A stretch of DNA of 41,106 nt, taken from positions 1 through 41,106 of the forward strand of contig CAZHSB010000009.1 of NCBI GenBank assembly GCA_964534945.1. Reading direction: 5' to 3'. Below the pieces are notes generated by a model, which was not told the DNA's origin, did no database searches, and worked only from the letters and a program-made list of their open reading frames with translations. This stretch comes from CAZHFA01 sp964534945. Lineage in GTDB: Bacteria > Bdellovibrionota_C > UBA2361 > CAKMMH01. Made by a program: the position numbers and the translations under genes. This document shows, one piece after another, positions 1 through 8,547 of the stretch (position 1 is its first letter; every line of letters starts with the position of its first letter).

Positions 1-90
1 GAACATTTAGCACGCAAAATTTTTAGGTTCGCCCTTTCAGGGCAACAAAGATTTTCGAGAAGGATAAAAAAGGAAATACATTCATTTTAG
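1..90 (+). CDS. C-terminal end of an unidentified gene (partial)
   Basis: Frame 1 is open from the window edge to a TAG at 88-90, giving 29 residues rich in Arg and Lys and ending KKEIHSF. It would run convergent to trmL, whose stop lies 20 bp further on. The fragment is too short to assign to a family and could be a chance open frame. The only support is the open frame and sensible gene spacing. Confidence 0.3.
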   Translation, partial: EHLARKIFRFALSGQQRFSRRIKKEIHSF

Positions 91-109
91 AAAAACGCAG
101 GAGAAAAAA

Positions 110-565
110 TTATTTAAGCGAAATCTGACGAATTGCTTCATAAAGAACAATTGAAGCTGCATTGCTTAGATTTAAACAACGAACATTAGGACATGACATC
201 GGAATCCTTAAAATTTTATCTTTTGGATACTTGCTTAAGAACTCTTTGCCAAGCCCCTTGGTCTCACTTCCGAAAACTAAAGAATCACTATCCGAAAAAG
301 TGGCATCCCAATATGTCCTTTCTCCAAATTTTGAAATTAACCAAATATTAGAATCTTTATTTTCTTCAACATACTCTTCCCAAGTTTTATATGTCTTAAT
401 ATCTACATAGGGCCAATAATCTAAACCTGCTCTCTTTACCGCTTTTTCAGAAATATCAAAGGCAACATTTCCAACCAAACGCAGTTTTGTTTTTGTTGCG
501 GCACAAGTTCTAGAAATTGCCCCCGTATTTTGAGGAATTTGAGGATTTACCAATACAATATTCAT
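110..565 (-). CDS. trmL: tRNA (cytidine/uridine-2'-O-)-methyltransferase TrmL (SPOUT family)
   Basis: This is a 151-residue SPOUT (SpoU-class) methyltransferase, close to the roughly 155 residues usual for TrmL, which 2'-O-methylates the wobble base of some leucine tRNAs using S-adenosylmethionine. The three family motifs are visible: NPQIPQNTGAISR at residues 7-19, FGSETKGL at 98-105, and IPM plus NVRCLNLSNA at 121-136, which together form the knotted SAM site. The protein has no extra RNA-binding domain, as expected for TrmL rather than TrmH or RlmB. It is transcribed alone and diverges from the small membrane-protein gene at 679. Family assignment is firm; the exact tRNA target is by analogy. 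Confidence 0.9.
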   Translation of the reverse strand: MNIVLVNPQIPQNTGAISRTCAATKTKLRLVGNVAFDISEKAVKRAGLDYWPYVDIKTYKTWEEYVEENKDSNIWLISKFGERTYWDATFSDSDSLVFGSETKGLGKEFLSKYPKDKILRIPMSCPNVRCLNLSNAASIVLYEAIRQISLK

Positions 566-678
566 ATATTCATCTTTATTTTATTAATAATTTTAACGAT
601 AATAAAAAGACTTGCTTTTTCTAAAATTGAAAAGTCTAATTGTTAATATATGTTAATTTTAATAGAAAGGGAATAAAA

Positions 679-957
679 ATGGCATTTAAAAAAACAAGAT
701 CTGAAACAAAAGAATTATATCAAAAATGGTTAAATAAAGCTGAAGAATTTATCAACTCACGAAAGTCTTGGGAAATTCTAGTAGGAGGAATGGTAATAGG
801 TGCAATCCTTGTGGCGTTTTCTCAATTCTTTTTTGCATTTGTTTTTGTTATCGCAGTATGCGGTTTTGTTTATTATTATTTATCTCCAGAAACGACATCA
901 GAAAAATCTAATGATGTAGATATTACTCATGATAATAAAAACGATGATGAAAAATAA
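679..957 (+). CDS. Small membrane protein with charged tails, unknown function
   Basis: I chose the ATG at 679, which follows AGAAAGGG at a good ribosome-binding distance, rather than the upstream ATG at 640. The product has 92 residues. It begins with a basic, Lys/Glu-rich helix, followed by a hydrophobic hairpin at about residues 32-70 that probably forms two membrane segments, and it ends in an acidic Asp/Asn tail (DVDITHDNKNDDEK). I do not recognise the family. It lies 95 bp upstream of nuoH on the same strand and could be co-transcribed, but nothing in its sequence ties it to complex I. Confidence 0.7.
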   Translation: MAFKKTRSETKELYQKWLNKAEEFINSRKSWEILVGGMVIGAILVAFSQFFFAFVFVIAVCGFVYYYLSPETTSEKSNDVDITHDNKNDDEK

Positions 958-1052
958 ATAACAATATTATTTTTATCTTAAAAAAATCTATTGTTAATAA
1001 TGTACTAGTGCCTTAAAATTAAAAAAGGTTTTTGTTTTTTTATATTATTTGA

Positions 1053-2231
1053 ATGGATTTTTTTCTTAATTTATTATCAAAAATAAATCTTGAAACTTTC
1101 AAAGATTTTTTCTCAAGTCAATATGCGTGGATCGCGTTAGCTGTTTGGTATATGTTCTTAGCGCTAATAATGATTTCATGGATGTCATTTATGGCAATAG
1201 TAGGAACGTATGCAGAACGCAGAATCGCGGGTTTTATTCAATGCCGATATGGGCCAAATAGAGTTGGATTTTTTGGGCTTTTTCAACCTTTTGCAGATGG
1301 AATAAAGCTTTTATTTAAGGAAAATTTAATTCCAAAAGGTGCACATAAATTATTTCATTTAATGGCACCAATAATTGTTTTTACAGGAGCATTATTCCCC
1401 TTCGTAGTTTTACCATTTAGCGAAACCTTAAAAGCTTCATCAATGAATTTAGCAGTCTTATATATTTTAGCTTTTGCCGCAATTGAAGTAATTGGAATTT
1501 TAATGGCAGGATTTGCAAGTAATAGTAAATGGTCACTTATTGGTGGAATAAGAGTAGTTTCTCAAGTACTAGCATACGAAATTCCACTTGGTCTATCTGC
1601 TTTAGCAGTTGTTCTAATGGCAGGCACAATGGATTTTTCAAAACTATCTTTATGGCAATCAGAAAATGGAATTTTTAGTTGGACAGTTTTTAAATCTCCA
1701 TTTTTATTCATCGCTTTTTTCATATTTTTTATTTGTGGACTTGCCTCCGCAAAACGAGCCCCTTTTGATTTACCAGAAGCAGAAAGTGAATTAACTGCAG
1801 GATTCCACACTGAGTATTCTGCAATGCGTTTTGCATATTTTTTTATGGCAGAATATGCGTCAATGTATGTTGTCTCTGCTTTTTGCGTGATGCTGTTTTT
1901 AGGTGGTTGGTCTGGTCCAATTCCAAGATTTGATTTTATAAATAATCTTGATCTTGCCTCAATAAAAGATATGTTCTTTTCTAGTAATACTGCGAAAGAT
2001 TTTTTTGTTAATCTTTTTTCTAAAAATAATTTTTTATTTCTCCTACGAGAATCAATAGGAGTTTTTAATATAATTTTGAAAACATTTTTCCTATACTTTT
2101 CCATGATTTGGATTCGTTGGACCTTTCCAAGACTTAGAGTAGATCAATTTACATATTTATGTTTAAAAGTTTTATTACCTACTTCGCTTATTTGTCTTAT
2201 TGGAGTTATGTTGCAAATGGTAATATTTTAA
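1053..2231 (+). CDS. nuoH: NADH-quinone oxidoreductase subunit H (NuoH/ND1)
   Basis: This is the membrane subunit of complex I at the junction with the peripheral arm, forming part of the quinone chamber. The multi-pass sequence has the ND1 signature AERRIAGFIQCRYGPNRVG near residue 52, then QPFADGIKLLFKE, and later the RAPFDLPEAESELTAGFHTE loop with the conserved acidic residues of the quinone site. IRWTFPRLRVDQF comes near the C-terminus. At 392 residues it is longer than the usual 320-350. The extra length lies before the last helices, at about residues 295-335, which are hydrophilic and Phe/Asn-rich. It is the first gene of a nuoHIJK block and its stop lies 13 nt before the NuoI ATG. Confidence 0.95.
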   Translation: MDFFLNLLSKINLETFKDFFSSQYAWIALAVWYMFLALIMISWMSFMAIVGTYAERRIAGFIQCRYGPNRVGFFGLFQPFADGIKLLFKENLIPKGAHKLFHLMAPIIVFTGALFPFVVLPFSETLKASSMNLAVLYILAFAAIEVIGILMAGFASNSKWSLIGGIRVVSQVLAYEIPLGLSALAVVLMAGTMDFSKLSLWQSENGIFSWTVFKSPFLFIAFFIFFICGLASAKRAPFDLPEAESELTAGFHTEYSAMRFAYFFMAEYASMYVVSAFCVMLFLGGWSGPIPRFDFINNLDLASIKDMFFSSNTAKDFFVNLFSKNNFLFLLRESIGVFNIILKTFFLYFSMIWIRWTFPRLRVDQFTYLCLKVLLPTSLICLIGVMLQMVIF

Positions 2232-2244
2232 GATTTTGAAAATT

Positions 2245-2676
2245 ATGAGTTCATTTAAAAATTATATAAAACATATTTATTTAGGAATAAAAACAACACT
2301 TGTTGGAATGTTTATTACAATAAAATATTTCTTTAAAAAAAAGATTACTCTTTGCTATCCAGAAAAAAAAGAAAAATTGCCATTATCCTTTAGAGGAATG
2401 CATAAATATAACCAAACTAAGTGCATTGGTTGCGGTTCATGCGCAAGAGCCTGTCCTGTTTCTTGTATTCAAATTGATTCGGAGGGTAAAGGAAAAGATG
2501 CTAAAATTAACGATTTTAAAATTGACTATGGGCATTGTCTTTTTTGTTCCTTGTGCGAAGAAGCTTGCCCATTAGGAGCGCTTTTTTTAAGTTCACATTA
2601 TGATTTAAGTGTAAATGAAAGAAAGGAATCTATAGTTAATTTTGCAAAAAATTTAAAAAAGGAAAATGATGAATAA
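2245..2676 (+). CDS. nuoI: NADH-quinone oxidoreductase subunit I (NuoI), two [4Fe-4S] clusters
   Basis: This peripheral-arm ferredoxin-like subunit carries clusters N6a and N6b, passing electrons from NuoG to NuoB. Two perfect cysteine motifs are visible: CIGCGSCARACP and CLFCSLCEEACP (each CxxCxxCxxxCP). They are preceded by a hydrophobic amphipathic N-terminal stretch that docks on NuoH. I prefer the ATG at 2245; an in-frame TTG at 2236 would add three residues. With 143 residues it is at the short end of the family. It overlaps nuoJ by 11 nt, which indicates translational coupling. Confidence 0.95.
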   Translation: MSSFKNYIKHIYLGIKTTLVGMFITIKYFFKKKITLCYPEKKEKLPLSFRGMHKYNQTKCIGCGSCARACPVSCIQIDSEGKGKDAKINDFKIDYGHCLFCSLCEEACPLGALFLSSHYDLSVNERKESIVNFAKNLKKENDE

Positions 2677-3181
2677 TTTTTTTACACCTCAAAGTATTTC
2701 TTTTTTTGTTATAAGTTTTGTAGTAATCATTTCCGCAATTTTTGCAGTTTTTTCGTCTAATATAAAAATAGCAATTTTTAGTTTGTTTTTTACTTTTTTT
2801 AGTATCGCTGGATATTATGTTTTATTGTTTTCTGATTTTTTAGCAATTATGCAAGTTGTTATTTATGTTGGAGCAAGTTTAGTTCTTCTATTGTTTGCAA
2901 GTTTATTAGTTGATGCAAAATTTTTAAAAGGAGAAACTTCTTTTAAACTAAAAAGCATATCAATTATTTTTAGTATATTATTCTTTTTAATTATCCCTCT
3001 ACAAATTATTTTTTCATCTATATGGAGTGGAGAAAATTTTGCAATTCAAAAGACTTTTCCTGTAACAAGAGTCATAGGAAAAGTCTTATTATCTGAACAA
3101 GTAATTGTTTTTGAAATATCTGGAATGCTTCTTTTGTTAGCTTTAATTGGCGCAAGCATAATGTTAAAAAAGAAAGGATAA
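2666..3181 (+). CDS. nuoJ: NADH-quinone oxidoreductase subunit J (NuoJ/ND6)
   Basis: This is a proton-channel-associated membrane subunit of complex I. The 171 residues contain about five hydrophobic helices, with the family-typical YVGASLVLLLFASLLVDAKF stretch in helix 3, the site of the conserved pi-bulge, and a last helix GMLLLLALIGASIMLKKKG. The start is ATGATG at 2666 or 2669, within the 3' end of nuoI. The assignment rests on the sequence and the nuoI-nuoJ-nuoK order. Confidence 0.92.
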   Translation: MMNNFFTPQSISFFVISFVVIISAIFAVFSSNIKIAIFSLFFTFFSIAGYYVLLFSDFLAIMQVVIYVGASLVLLLFASLLVDAKFLKGETSFKLKSISIIFSILFFLIIPLQIIFSSIWSGENFAIQKTFPVTRVIGKVLLSEQVIVFEISGMLLLLALIGASIMLKKKG

Positions 3182-3203
3182 ATTTTTTTATTGGGTGAAT
3201 AAA

Positions 3204-3533
3204 ATGGCAACTATACCTCTTAGCTATTATTTAATAATTTCTGGAATTTTATTCTCGCTTGGAATATTTTCTATTATTTCTAGAAATAATGTTTTTTCAA
3301 TATTGATTGGTGTTGAGTTAATTTTGAATGCCACAATTTTAAACTTTATGGCGTTTTGGCGTTTTAATCCTGTTTTTAATACAATTACTGATAAAGTCGC
3401 AGGTCCTTTAATTGGAATTTTTATAATGATAGTTGCAACTTGTGAGCTTGCAGTATCATTAGCAATTTTAATAAAAGTTTTTTCTAAATATAAAACAGTT
3501 AGAACAGATTTTGTTGACACCATGAAATTTTAA
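3204..3533 (+). CDS. nuoK: NADH-quinone oxidoreductase subunit K (NuoK/ND4L)
   Basis: This is a small three-helix membrane subunit of complex I involved in proton transfer. The ATG at 3204 gives 109 residues; an in-frame GTG at 3195 is the alternative. The family motif FSILIGVELILNATILNF carries the conserved membrane glutamate of helix 2, and helix 3 contains the second acidic residue in ATCELAVSLAI. It is the last nuo gene here. No nuoL, M or N follows; the next genes are on the other strand beyond a terminator. Confidence 0.93.
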   Translation: MATIPLSYYLIISGILFSLGIFSIISRNNVFSILIGVELILNATILNFMAFWRFNPVFNTITDKVAGPLIGIFIMIVATCELAVSLAILIKVFSKYKTVRTDFVDTMKF

Positions 3534-3644
3534 CTACTTTTCACGGTATTCAAAGTTAAAATTATATATTCTTAGATTGTGATTTTGATAATTATTTAAA
3601 AATTCCCTCACGCTACTTTGTAAATTGTAATCTTAGATAAGAAA

Positions 3645-3683
3645 TTAAAAAAATGGCTAGAGAAAAATCCATAGCCATTTTAT
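3645..3683. terminator. Bidirectional rho-independent terminator
   Basis: A 9-bp perfect stem, AAATGGCTA at 3651-3659 with TAGCCATTT at 3672-3680, encloses a 12-nt loop. It is flanked by an A-run on the left and TTTT on the right, so it can act from either side. It sits between the convergent ends of nuoK (3533) and the minus-strand gene ending at 3708. Confidence 0.8.
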
Positions 3684-3707
3684 ACGATTTATCACGATAA
3701 GTGCGAT

Positions 3708-4718
3708 TTAAGAAGTCTTATATTTTATGGTAGTCATCGTGTCAGTTCTAAAGCTCTGTGAAAACCATTCATCTTCACCATCAAATCTCATTTTAATATT
3801 AATCCTTGAAGGCAACTTGGTATCATTATCAAAATAGAAAAATTTTCGAGCATAATTTTGGTTGCTTACATTCTCTTCTGTCCCACCAAATATCATATCT
3901 CCTAATGGCACATCATCTGTATTTTCCATTTTTATTTCTACAACTTTATCAACATTAGAATATATATGTGGAAGAATAAAGACAGGTTTTCCATATTCTG
4001 AGTTTGGATCAAAAATCATATCATTTGTTCCACCCTTAAAAACATTTATCGTATTTTCACTTTCATCAGTAGCCTCCGTTATAGAAGTAACCTCCTGCGT
4101 TGCTTCTATCGTAGGTGAAGCTATTTTTAGCCCATCTAAAAATGATTGCTTTTTTTCCCAAACTTCCTTACTTTCGGTCTTCCCCGCAACTCTATCTCTC
4201 ATTTTTTGAAAGTTTGCTAATGTTGAAACATCATTTGTCGTTATCTTATCGATAACTTCTTCAACATTATTTTTTCCCGTACTCTCATCGATTACAACTG
4301 GATTTCTTCTTAGTTTATTTTCTTTTTCATCAAGCTGAGATTTACCAAAAGCAACTCTCTTAATAACACGGCTTATTTTTTTAGTTATACTATCCCCTTT
4401 CACCATATTTCTTAAAATTTTATTGGCTGCTTTAAATAACGGTTGAGCTTGACGATTGTCTTCAGAATTTAGTTTATCAAATACTTTTTTTATTCTATTT
4501 TTAAACTTATCGGCTAATGAAGAATCGGTTTTCTTTAACTGATCATACACAAGTGATGTATAAACAAAGTCTTCTCCCATTTCCTCATTTCCTATAGTAG
4601 CCCCACTTTTATCTGTCCCCACAAGTGAATTCATCATATCTGCCATAGAATTTTTTAAAGATTCAGTATCTAAATTTTCTGCACTATACGCTGTTTTTAA
4701 ATCTGATATAGTTGTCAT
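3708..4718 (-). CDS. Hypothetical 336-residue protein, candidate type III secreted protein
   Basis: I do not recognise a family. The protein has no signal peptide and no membrane segment. The N-terminus is Ser/Thr/Asn-rich (MTTISDLKTAYSAENLDTES), as is common for type III substrates. Residues 60-145 are helical and basic, a low-complexity Thr/Glu stretch follows at about 200-225, and the last 110 residues look like a beta-rich domain. A strong ribosome site (AAAAAGGA) lies 8 nt before the ATG. It is 32 nt downstream of the needle/rod-like gene at 4751-5059 in one operon, ending at the bidirectional terminator. A role as a T3SS translocator, tip protein or effector is inference from the partner gene only. 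Confidence 0.6.
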   Translation of the reverse strand: MTTISDLKTAYSAENLDTESLKNSMADMMNSLVGTDKSGATIGNEEMGEDFVYTSLVYDQLKKTDSSLADKFKNRIKKVFDKLNSEDNRQAQPLFKAANKILRNMVKGDSITKKISRVIKRVAFGKSQLDEKENKLRRNPVVIDESTGKNNVEEVIDKITTNDVSTLANFQKMRDRVAGKTESKEVWEKKQSFLDGLKIASPTIEATQEVTSITEATDESENTINVFKGGTNDMIFDPNSEYGKPVFILPHIYSNVDKVVEIKMENTDDVPLGDMIFGGTEENVSNQNYARKFFYFDNDTKLPSRINIKMRFDGEDEWFSQSFRTDTMTTIKYKTS

Positions 4719-4750
4719 AAAATATCCTTTTTATATATAAAATTTAAATT

Positions 4751-5059
4751 CTATCCAATTTTATTTATAACATTCATTAAAAGCTGGTGCGCATTTTCCA
4801 TGATTTTTGTAAACATAGAATAAATACGAGATGCTTTTTCATATTTATACTGTGCAACAGTTTGAATCTGCTCAGTTGTGGCAGTGGACTCAAGACCAAG
4901 CTCTTTCGCCAAACTTTCCGTATCCTTTCCAGAATACGCTCTCATCAAAAGATCTTCAGCGTCACTAAAATTTGAAGCCACTTCAGCTCCTGCCTTTTCA
5001 TAATTTTCTAAAGTTAGCTTATTAAAATCGTTCGTGATTTGACTTACATTTATGCTCAT
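4751..5059 (-). CDS. Small helical protein resembling T3SS needle/inner-rod subunits (SctF/SctI-like)
   Basis: The 102-residue product has no signal peptide or transmembrane segment and is predicted almost all helical. The C-terminal helix, YSMFTKIMENAHQLLMNVINKI, has the spacing and the final I-x-K-I ending seen in YscF-type needle proteins, and the length fits the needle/rod class (about 70-140). AAAGGAG sits 7 nt before the ATG, one of the best ribosome sites in the window, as expected for a polymer subunit. The next gene is a substrate-like protein. Similarity is by eye, so this could also be an unrelated small helical protein. Confidence 0.5.
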   Translation of the reverse strand: MSINVSQITNDFNKLTLENYEKAGAEVASNFSDAEDLLMRAYSGKDTESLAKELGLESTATTEQIQTVAQYKYEKASRIYSMFTKIMENAHQLLMNVINKIG

Positions 5060-5073
5060 AATAATCTCCTTTT

Positions 5074-5098
5074 AAAAAATATTTTATAAAAAATATTT
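5074..5098 (-). terminator. Weak AT-only hairpin with T-run
   Basis: AAATATTTT (5077-5085) pairs with AAAATATTT (5090-5098). On the minus strand the hairpin is followed by Ts just upstream of the ribosome site of the 4751-5059 gene. It could end transcription from the DNA glycosylase gene. An AT-only stem is weak and may occur by chance in such AT-rich DNA. Confidence 0.3.
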
Positions 5099-5147
5099 CC
5101 ATTGTTTTTAACCAATTTAGATATCGAAAATAACTTTTAAAAGTTTC

Positions 5148-5960
5148 TTATTTTTTCGTAATAACGTAATTAAAAAGATATTGTTGAATAACTCCTCCAA
5201 CTTTTGAATATATTTCAAAAGGAAAATCACCATTATATTGTTCTTCTATAATTTTTTTAATCCATCTATCTATAGGAAAAGCCTCTATGTCATGTAAGGC
5301 AAATAGCAAAACACAATTTGCAACTTTTTCTCCTACGCCATAAATACTTTTTAACATTTCTTTTTGAACATTAATTGATTTTTGATTTTTTAATTTCTCT
5401 AAAGAAAAATTTTTAACACAAAGACTTTCTGAAAATTTGCTAATATATTTATCTCTATATCCTAAGCTTAAACCTTGAAGCTCTTCAAGATTAGATAATT
5501 TTTCTTTTGTTGGAAAAGTATAATATTTTATTCCCGTTTCTTTATCTTGTTTTTCCTTTCCAAATTTTTTACAAATTTTTTCAATGGTGCTTTTTATTTT
5601 AGGAATATTATTCCTTTGAGAAATTATAAAACTTATTATTACTTCAAAAAGATCTTGCCTTAAAATTCTTATACCAGCTCCATATTCAACAGCCTCTGAT
5701 AAAAATAAATCTTTTTTATCTACACAGTTTATTATTTTCTGATAATTTGTTTTAAGATCAAAAAAATCATACCAATAAGAATCAAAATCTTTTTGTGTAC
5801 AAAAAAAACAAATTTGTTTTTCTGTTTTTTGAATAGCTTTTAAAAATTTATTTTGAGAAATTATATTAAATGAACCATCAGGGCACTCATTCATTCTAAA
5901 AATTTGTCCGCTATTTGCAATTTGTTTTAAATTAAAATTAGGAAAATTTTTTACTATCAT
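5148..5960 (-). CDS. 8-oxoguanine DNA glycosylase/AP lyase, OGG1 type
   Basis: This base-excision-repair enzyme removes 8-oxoguanine opposite cytosine and nicks the strand by beta-elimination. The OGG1 layout is clear over 270 residues: an N-terminal beta domain, GIRILRQDLFEVIISFI at 96-112 followed by SQRNNIPKI (equivalent to the N-N-N-I loop of OGG1), and the helix-hairpin-helix at about 205-228 (IYGVGEKVANCVLLFAL). Lys212 in GVGEK is the expected catalytic nucleophile and Asp231 in FPIDRW the catalytic aspartate. Full OGG1-type enzymes are patchily distributed in bacteria, where MutM is the more usual 8-oxoG glycosylase. It is transcribed toward the secreted-protein operon. Confidence 0.88.
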   Translation of the reverse strand: MIVKNFPNFNLKQIANSGQIFRMNECPDGSFNIISQNKFLKAIQKTEKQICFFCTQKDFDSYWYDFFDLKTNYQKIINCVDKKDLFLSEAVEYGAGIRILRQDLFEVIISFIISQRNNIPKIKSTIEKICKKFGKEKQDKETGIKYYTFPTKEKLSNLEELQGLSLGYRDKYISKFSESLCVKNFSLEKLKNQKSINVQKEMLKSIYGVGEKVANCVLLFALHDIEAFPIDRWIKKIIEEQYNGDFPFEIYSKVGGVIQQYLFNYVITKK

Positions 5961-5977
5961 ATTTACTGATTTATATT

Positions 5978-7381
5978 TTAATATGCATTTGTATTTTTAA
6001 AACCACAAAATATTGTAAGAAACAAAATTTTTATATCAAAAAGCAAAGACCAATTTTCGATATAATACAAATCACACTCTATTCGCTTATCAATTGAAGT
6101 GTCCCCTCGCCAACCATTTACTTGTGCCCAACCCGTCATTCCTGATTTTACCTTATGACGAAGCATATAAAGAGATATACTCTTTCTAAATTGTTCTATA
6201 TACACAGGACGCTCTGGACGTGGTCCGACAAGTGACATACTCCCACTTAAAACATTAAAAAGTTGCGGAAGCTCGTCTAAGCTATAGGAACGTAAAATCT
6301 TTCCAACCCGAGTAACACGCGCATCATGTGCCGTTGTCCACCCCGGACCTGCTACTTCTGAGTCTTGCTTCATTGTCCTAAATTTTAAAATCTTAAACGA
6401 TGATCCATCTAAACTCATTCTCTCTTGTTCATAAAAGCACGGGCCTTTTGATGTTAGTTTTACAAGTATTCCAATTACAAGCATCAATGGAGAAAAAAAG
6501 ATAATCAATAGTATAGAAAAAATAATATCAAAAATTCTTTTTATCCAAAAATTTACACCATCAATTGTTGATTCTTGAAGACCTAAAACTGGGAGCCCAT
6601 CAAAATCTTGAATAGAGCCTCCTACACTTATAAATTGATAAACATCAGGGACAATTTTTACATCTACAACAGAATCTCCCAAAACTTTCATAATCGAAGG
6701 AAGCATTTGATTATCTTCTAATGGAAGTGCCACGACAACCATATCAATCTGCTTTAATTTTAAAATGTCCTTTAAATCCTCATATTTCCCGAGCACGGGT
6801 AAAGTTGCATCGCCTTCTTCCTTTCCATTTTTACTTAAACACCCAATTAACTGGATTCCATAATCTTTTCTTTTTCTAAATCTTTCTGTTAAATCCCTAG
6901 CTACCTTTCCACCACCAACAATTAACATAAATTTTAAATTATATCCCTTTCTCCTTATATCTCTTAAAATCTTTCTTAGAAGTGTTCTTTCTAATATTCC
7001 AAAAATTATTGATAAAAAACCAAAGTACACAAGCACAAGCCTTGAAACTTCTAACGTTTTTTCTTGAACTAAATATGTATAAGAAATCAATACCAGAATC
7101 GCTACAAAATTTGCTCTAATTATTAAGAAACTTTCATATCTTTTTTTTCTTGATGTTCTTTGAGGGACATATAGTCCTCCAAATCTATATGCTAAAAACC
7201 ATATCGGGAAAATAATAATCAAAAACCAAAAATATTGCGCAAATGGAGGAACACCTTTATAAACAGGAATTATCCCAGATTCAAATCTTAATAAATATGC
7301 CGATACCCAAGCAATTGATATAAAAAACAAATCAAAAATCACAAAAAAAACTTCAAAAATTTGTCTTTTTTCCTTTAGCAT
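5978..7381 (-). CDS. Polyprenyl-phosphate sugar-1-phosphate transferase (WcaJ type)
   Basis: This enzyme initiates polysaccharide repeat-unit synthesis by moving a sugar-1-phosphate from UDP-sugar to undecaprenyl phosphate at the inner membrane. There are four N-terminal membrane helices, then a CoA-binding-like domain with GGGKVARDLTERF. The C-terminal bacterial sugar-transferase domain follows, with KRIFDIIFSILL, KFRTM, SLDELPQLFNVLSGSMSLVG plus PRPERP, and GMTGWAQVNGWRGDT. I chose the ATG at 7381 because it overlaps the stop of the preceding glycosyltransferase (ATGCTAA), giving 467 residues; an in-frame ATG 10 codons upstream lies inside that gene. This is probably the first committed enzyme of the glycan made by this locus. 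Confidence 0.92.
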   Translation of the reverse strand: MLKEKRQIFEVFFVIFDLFFISIAWVSAYLLRFESGIIPVYKGVPPFAQYFWFLIIIFPIWFLAYRFGGLYVPQRTSRKKRYESFLIIRANFVAILVLISYTYLVQEKTLEVSRLVLVYFGFLSIIFGILERTLLRKILRDIRRKGYNLKFMLIVGGGKVARDLTERFRKRKDYGIQLIGCLSKNGKEEGDATLPVLGKYEDLKDILKLKQIDMVVVALPLEDNQMLPSIMKVLGDSVVDVKIVPDVYQFISVGGSIQDFDGLPVLGLQESTIDGVNFWIKRIFDIIFSILLIIFFSPLMLVIGILVKLTSKGPCFYEQERMSLDGSSFKILKFRTMKQDSEVAGPGWTTAHDARVTRVGKILRSYSLDELPQLFNVLSGSMSLVGPRPERPVYIEQFRKSISLYMLRHKVKSGMTGWAQVNGWRGDTSIDKRIECDLYYIENWSLLFDIKILFLTIFCGFKNTNAY

Positions 7382-8493
7382 AATTTTAAACTTTTTATAA
7401 ATAATTCCCAATCATCTTTAAATTTATCCTCAAAAAATCTTAACGAACGATTAATGCAATTTTGAGGTAAAAATTTATCTTCATTTTTAACAAAAAAATT
7501 AATGGCTTCGACTAAATTATCTTCTCGATTACCTTTGTTTTTTATAAAAACTCCTGTTTTAGATGTTACATCATCATTTTTCCAATAACAAACCCCATCT
7601 ATCGTTTCTTTTATTCCCCCTGCATAAAGCCCAATTACGGGCTTACCGCTTGCCAAGCATTCAACAGGAACAATTCCAAAATCTTCTTTTCCATCGAAAA
7701 TCAATGCACGACAATATTGATAATAAAATGATAATTCATCATCAGAAACATTTCCATAAAATTTTACATTTTCTCCGGCAATCGATCGTAATTCTTGTTC
7801 CATAGGACCTTTGCCTATAACCCAAAGAGGAAGATTTAATTTTGTACATACTTTAATAACGACATCTGGATATTTATAGGGGACCATCGCGCCCGCGAGT
7901 AAAAAGGCGTCTCCTTTTTTATATATTGTATCAAAAGCTTTCCATTTAGGATTACAAGGAGGATAAATAACAACTGCATCTCTTTTATAAAAACATCTAA
8001 CTCTTGCTTTTATTAATTTACTTATAGCCACAAAATAATCTACATTTTTTGATGAATATTTATCCCAGTATCTTAACGCTAACAAAACAGGATACAAAAC
8101 ATATCGAAGTTTTCCAAAATAATGTTCTGTCTGATCCCATACATATCTCATCGGAGTAAAAATATATGAAATGTGAATCGTACCTGTTGGCTTTTTTATA
8201 TTTTTTGCAGCTGCATGACTTAACGAAATAATTAAATCATATTCTTTAAAATCAAAACTTCTTATAGCAAATGGAAATAATGGTAAAAAATAACGATAAT
8301 ATTTTTTAATATTTGGTATCTTATTTAAAAAAGAAACCTTTTTAACTCTATCATCAATTTTTTTTGAAGTAGCTCCCTTTATATGAATCATCGTAAAGAT
8401 ATCAGCTTCAGGATATATGTCTAAAAAAGCCTCTAAACACCTCTCTCCACCTCTCATACCAGTTAGCCAATCATGAACTAATGCAATTTTCAT
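7375..8493 (-). CDS. Glycosyltransferase, GT4 family (group 1)
   Basis: This is a GT-B fold cytoplasmic glycosyltransferase of 372 residues. It starts MKIALVHDWLTGMRGGERCLE, typical of GT4 enzymes of exopolysaccharide loci, and the C-terminal half has the donor-binding glutamate region FDGKEDFGIVPVECLASGKPVIG. The start at 8493 is the one directly preceding this motif; a longer start 6 codons upstream is possible. It overlaps the sugar transferase gene by 7 nt, so the two are probably co-translated. The sugar transferred cannot be told from the sequence. Confidence 0.88.
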   Translation of the reverse strand: MKIALVHDWLTGMRGGERCLEAFLDIYPEADIFTMIHIKGATSKKIDDRVKKVSFLNKIPNIKKYYRYFLPLFPFAIRSFDFKEYDLIISLSHAAAKNIKKPTGTIHISYIFTPMRYVWDQTEHYFGKLRYVLYPVLLALRYWDKYSSKNVDYFVAISKLIKARVRCFYKRDAVVIYPPCNPKWKAFDTIYKKGDAFLLAGAMVPYKYPDVVIKVCTKLNLPLWVIGKGPMEQELRSIAGENVKFYGNVSDDELSFYYQYCRALIFDGKEDFGIVPVECLASGKPVIGLYAGGIKETIDGVCYWKNDDVTSKTGVFIKNKGNREDNLVEAINFFVKNEDKFLPQNCINRSLRFFEDKFKDDWELFIKSLKLC

Positions 8494-8547
8494 TTTTTTA
8501 ATATAACACAATAAAATTTTTTGTAATAGATTGATAGAAATTGAAAA

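Noticed and set aside
607..637. AGACTT...AAGTCT inverted repeat with an 18-nt loop in the trmL upstream region
   Set aside because: A 6-bp stem with a long loop in very AT-rich DNA is likely by chance, and no T-run follows.
1562..2104. 180-codon minus-strand ORF
   Set aside because: It is the antisense shadow of nuoH, which has full family motifs; the antisense product has no recognisable features.
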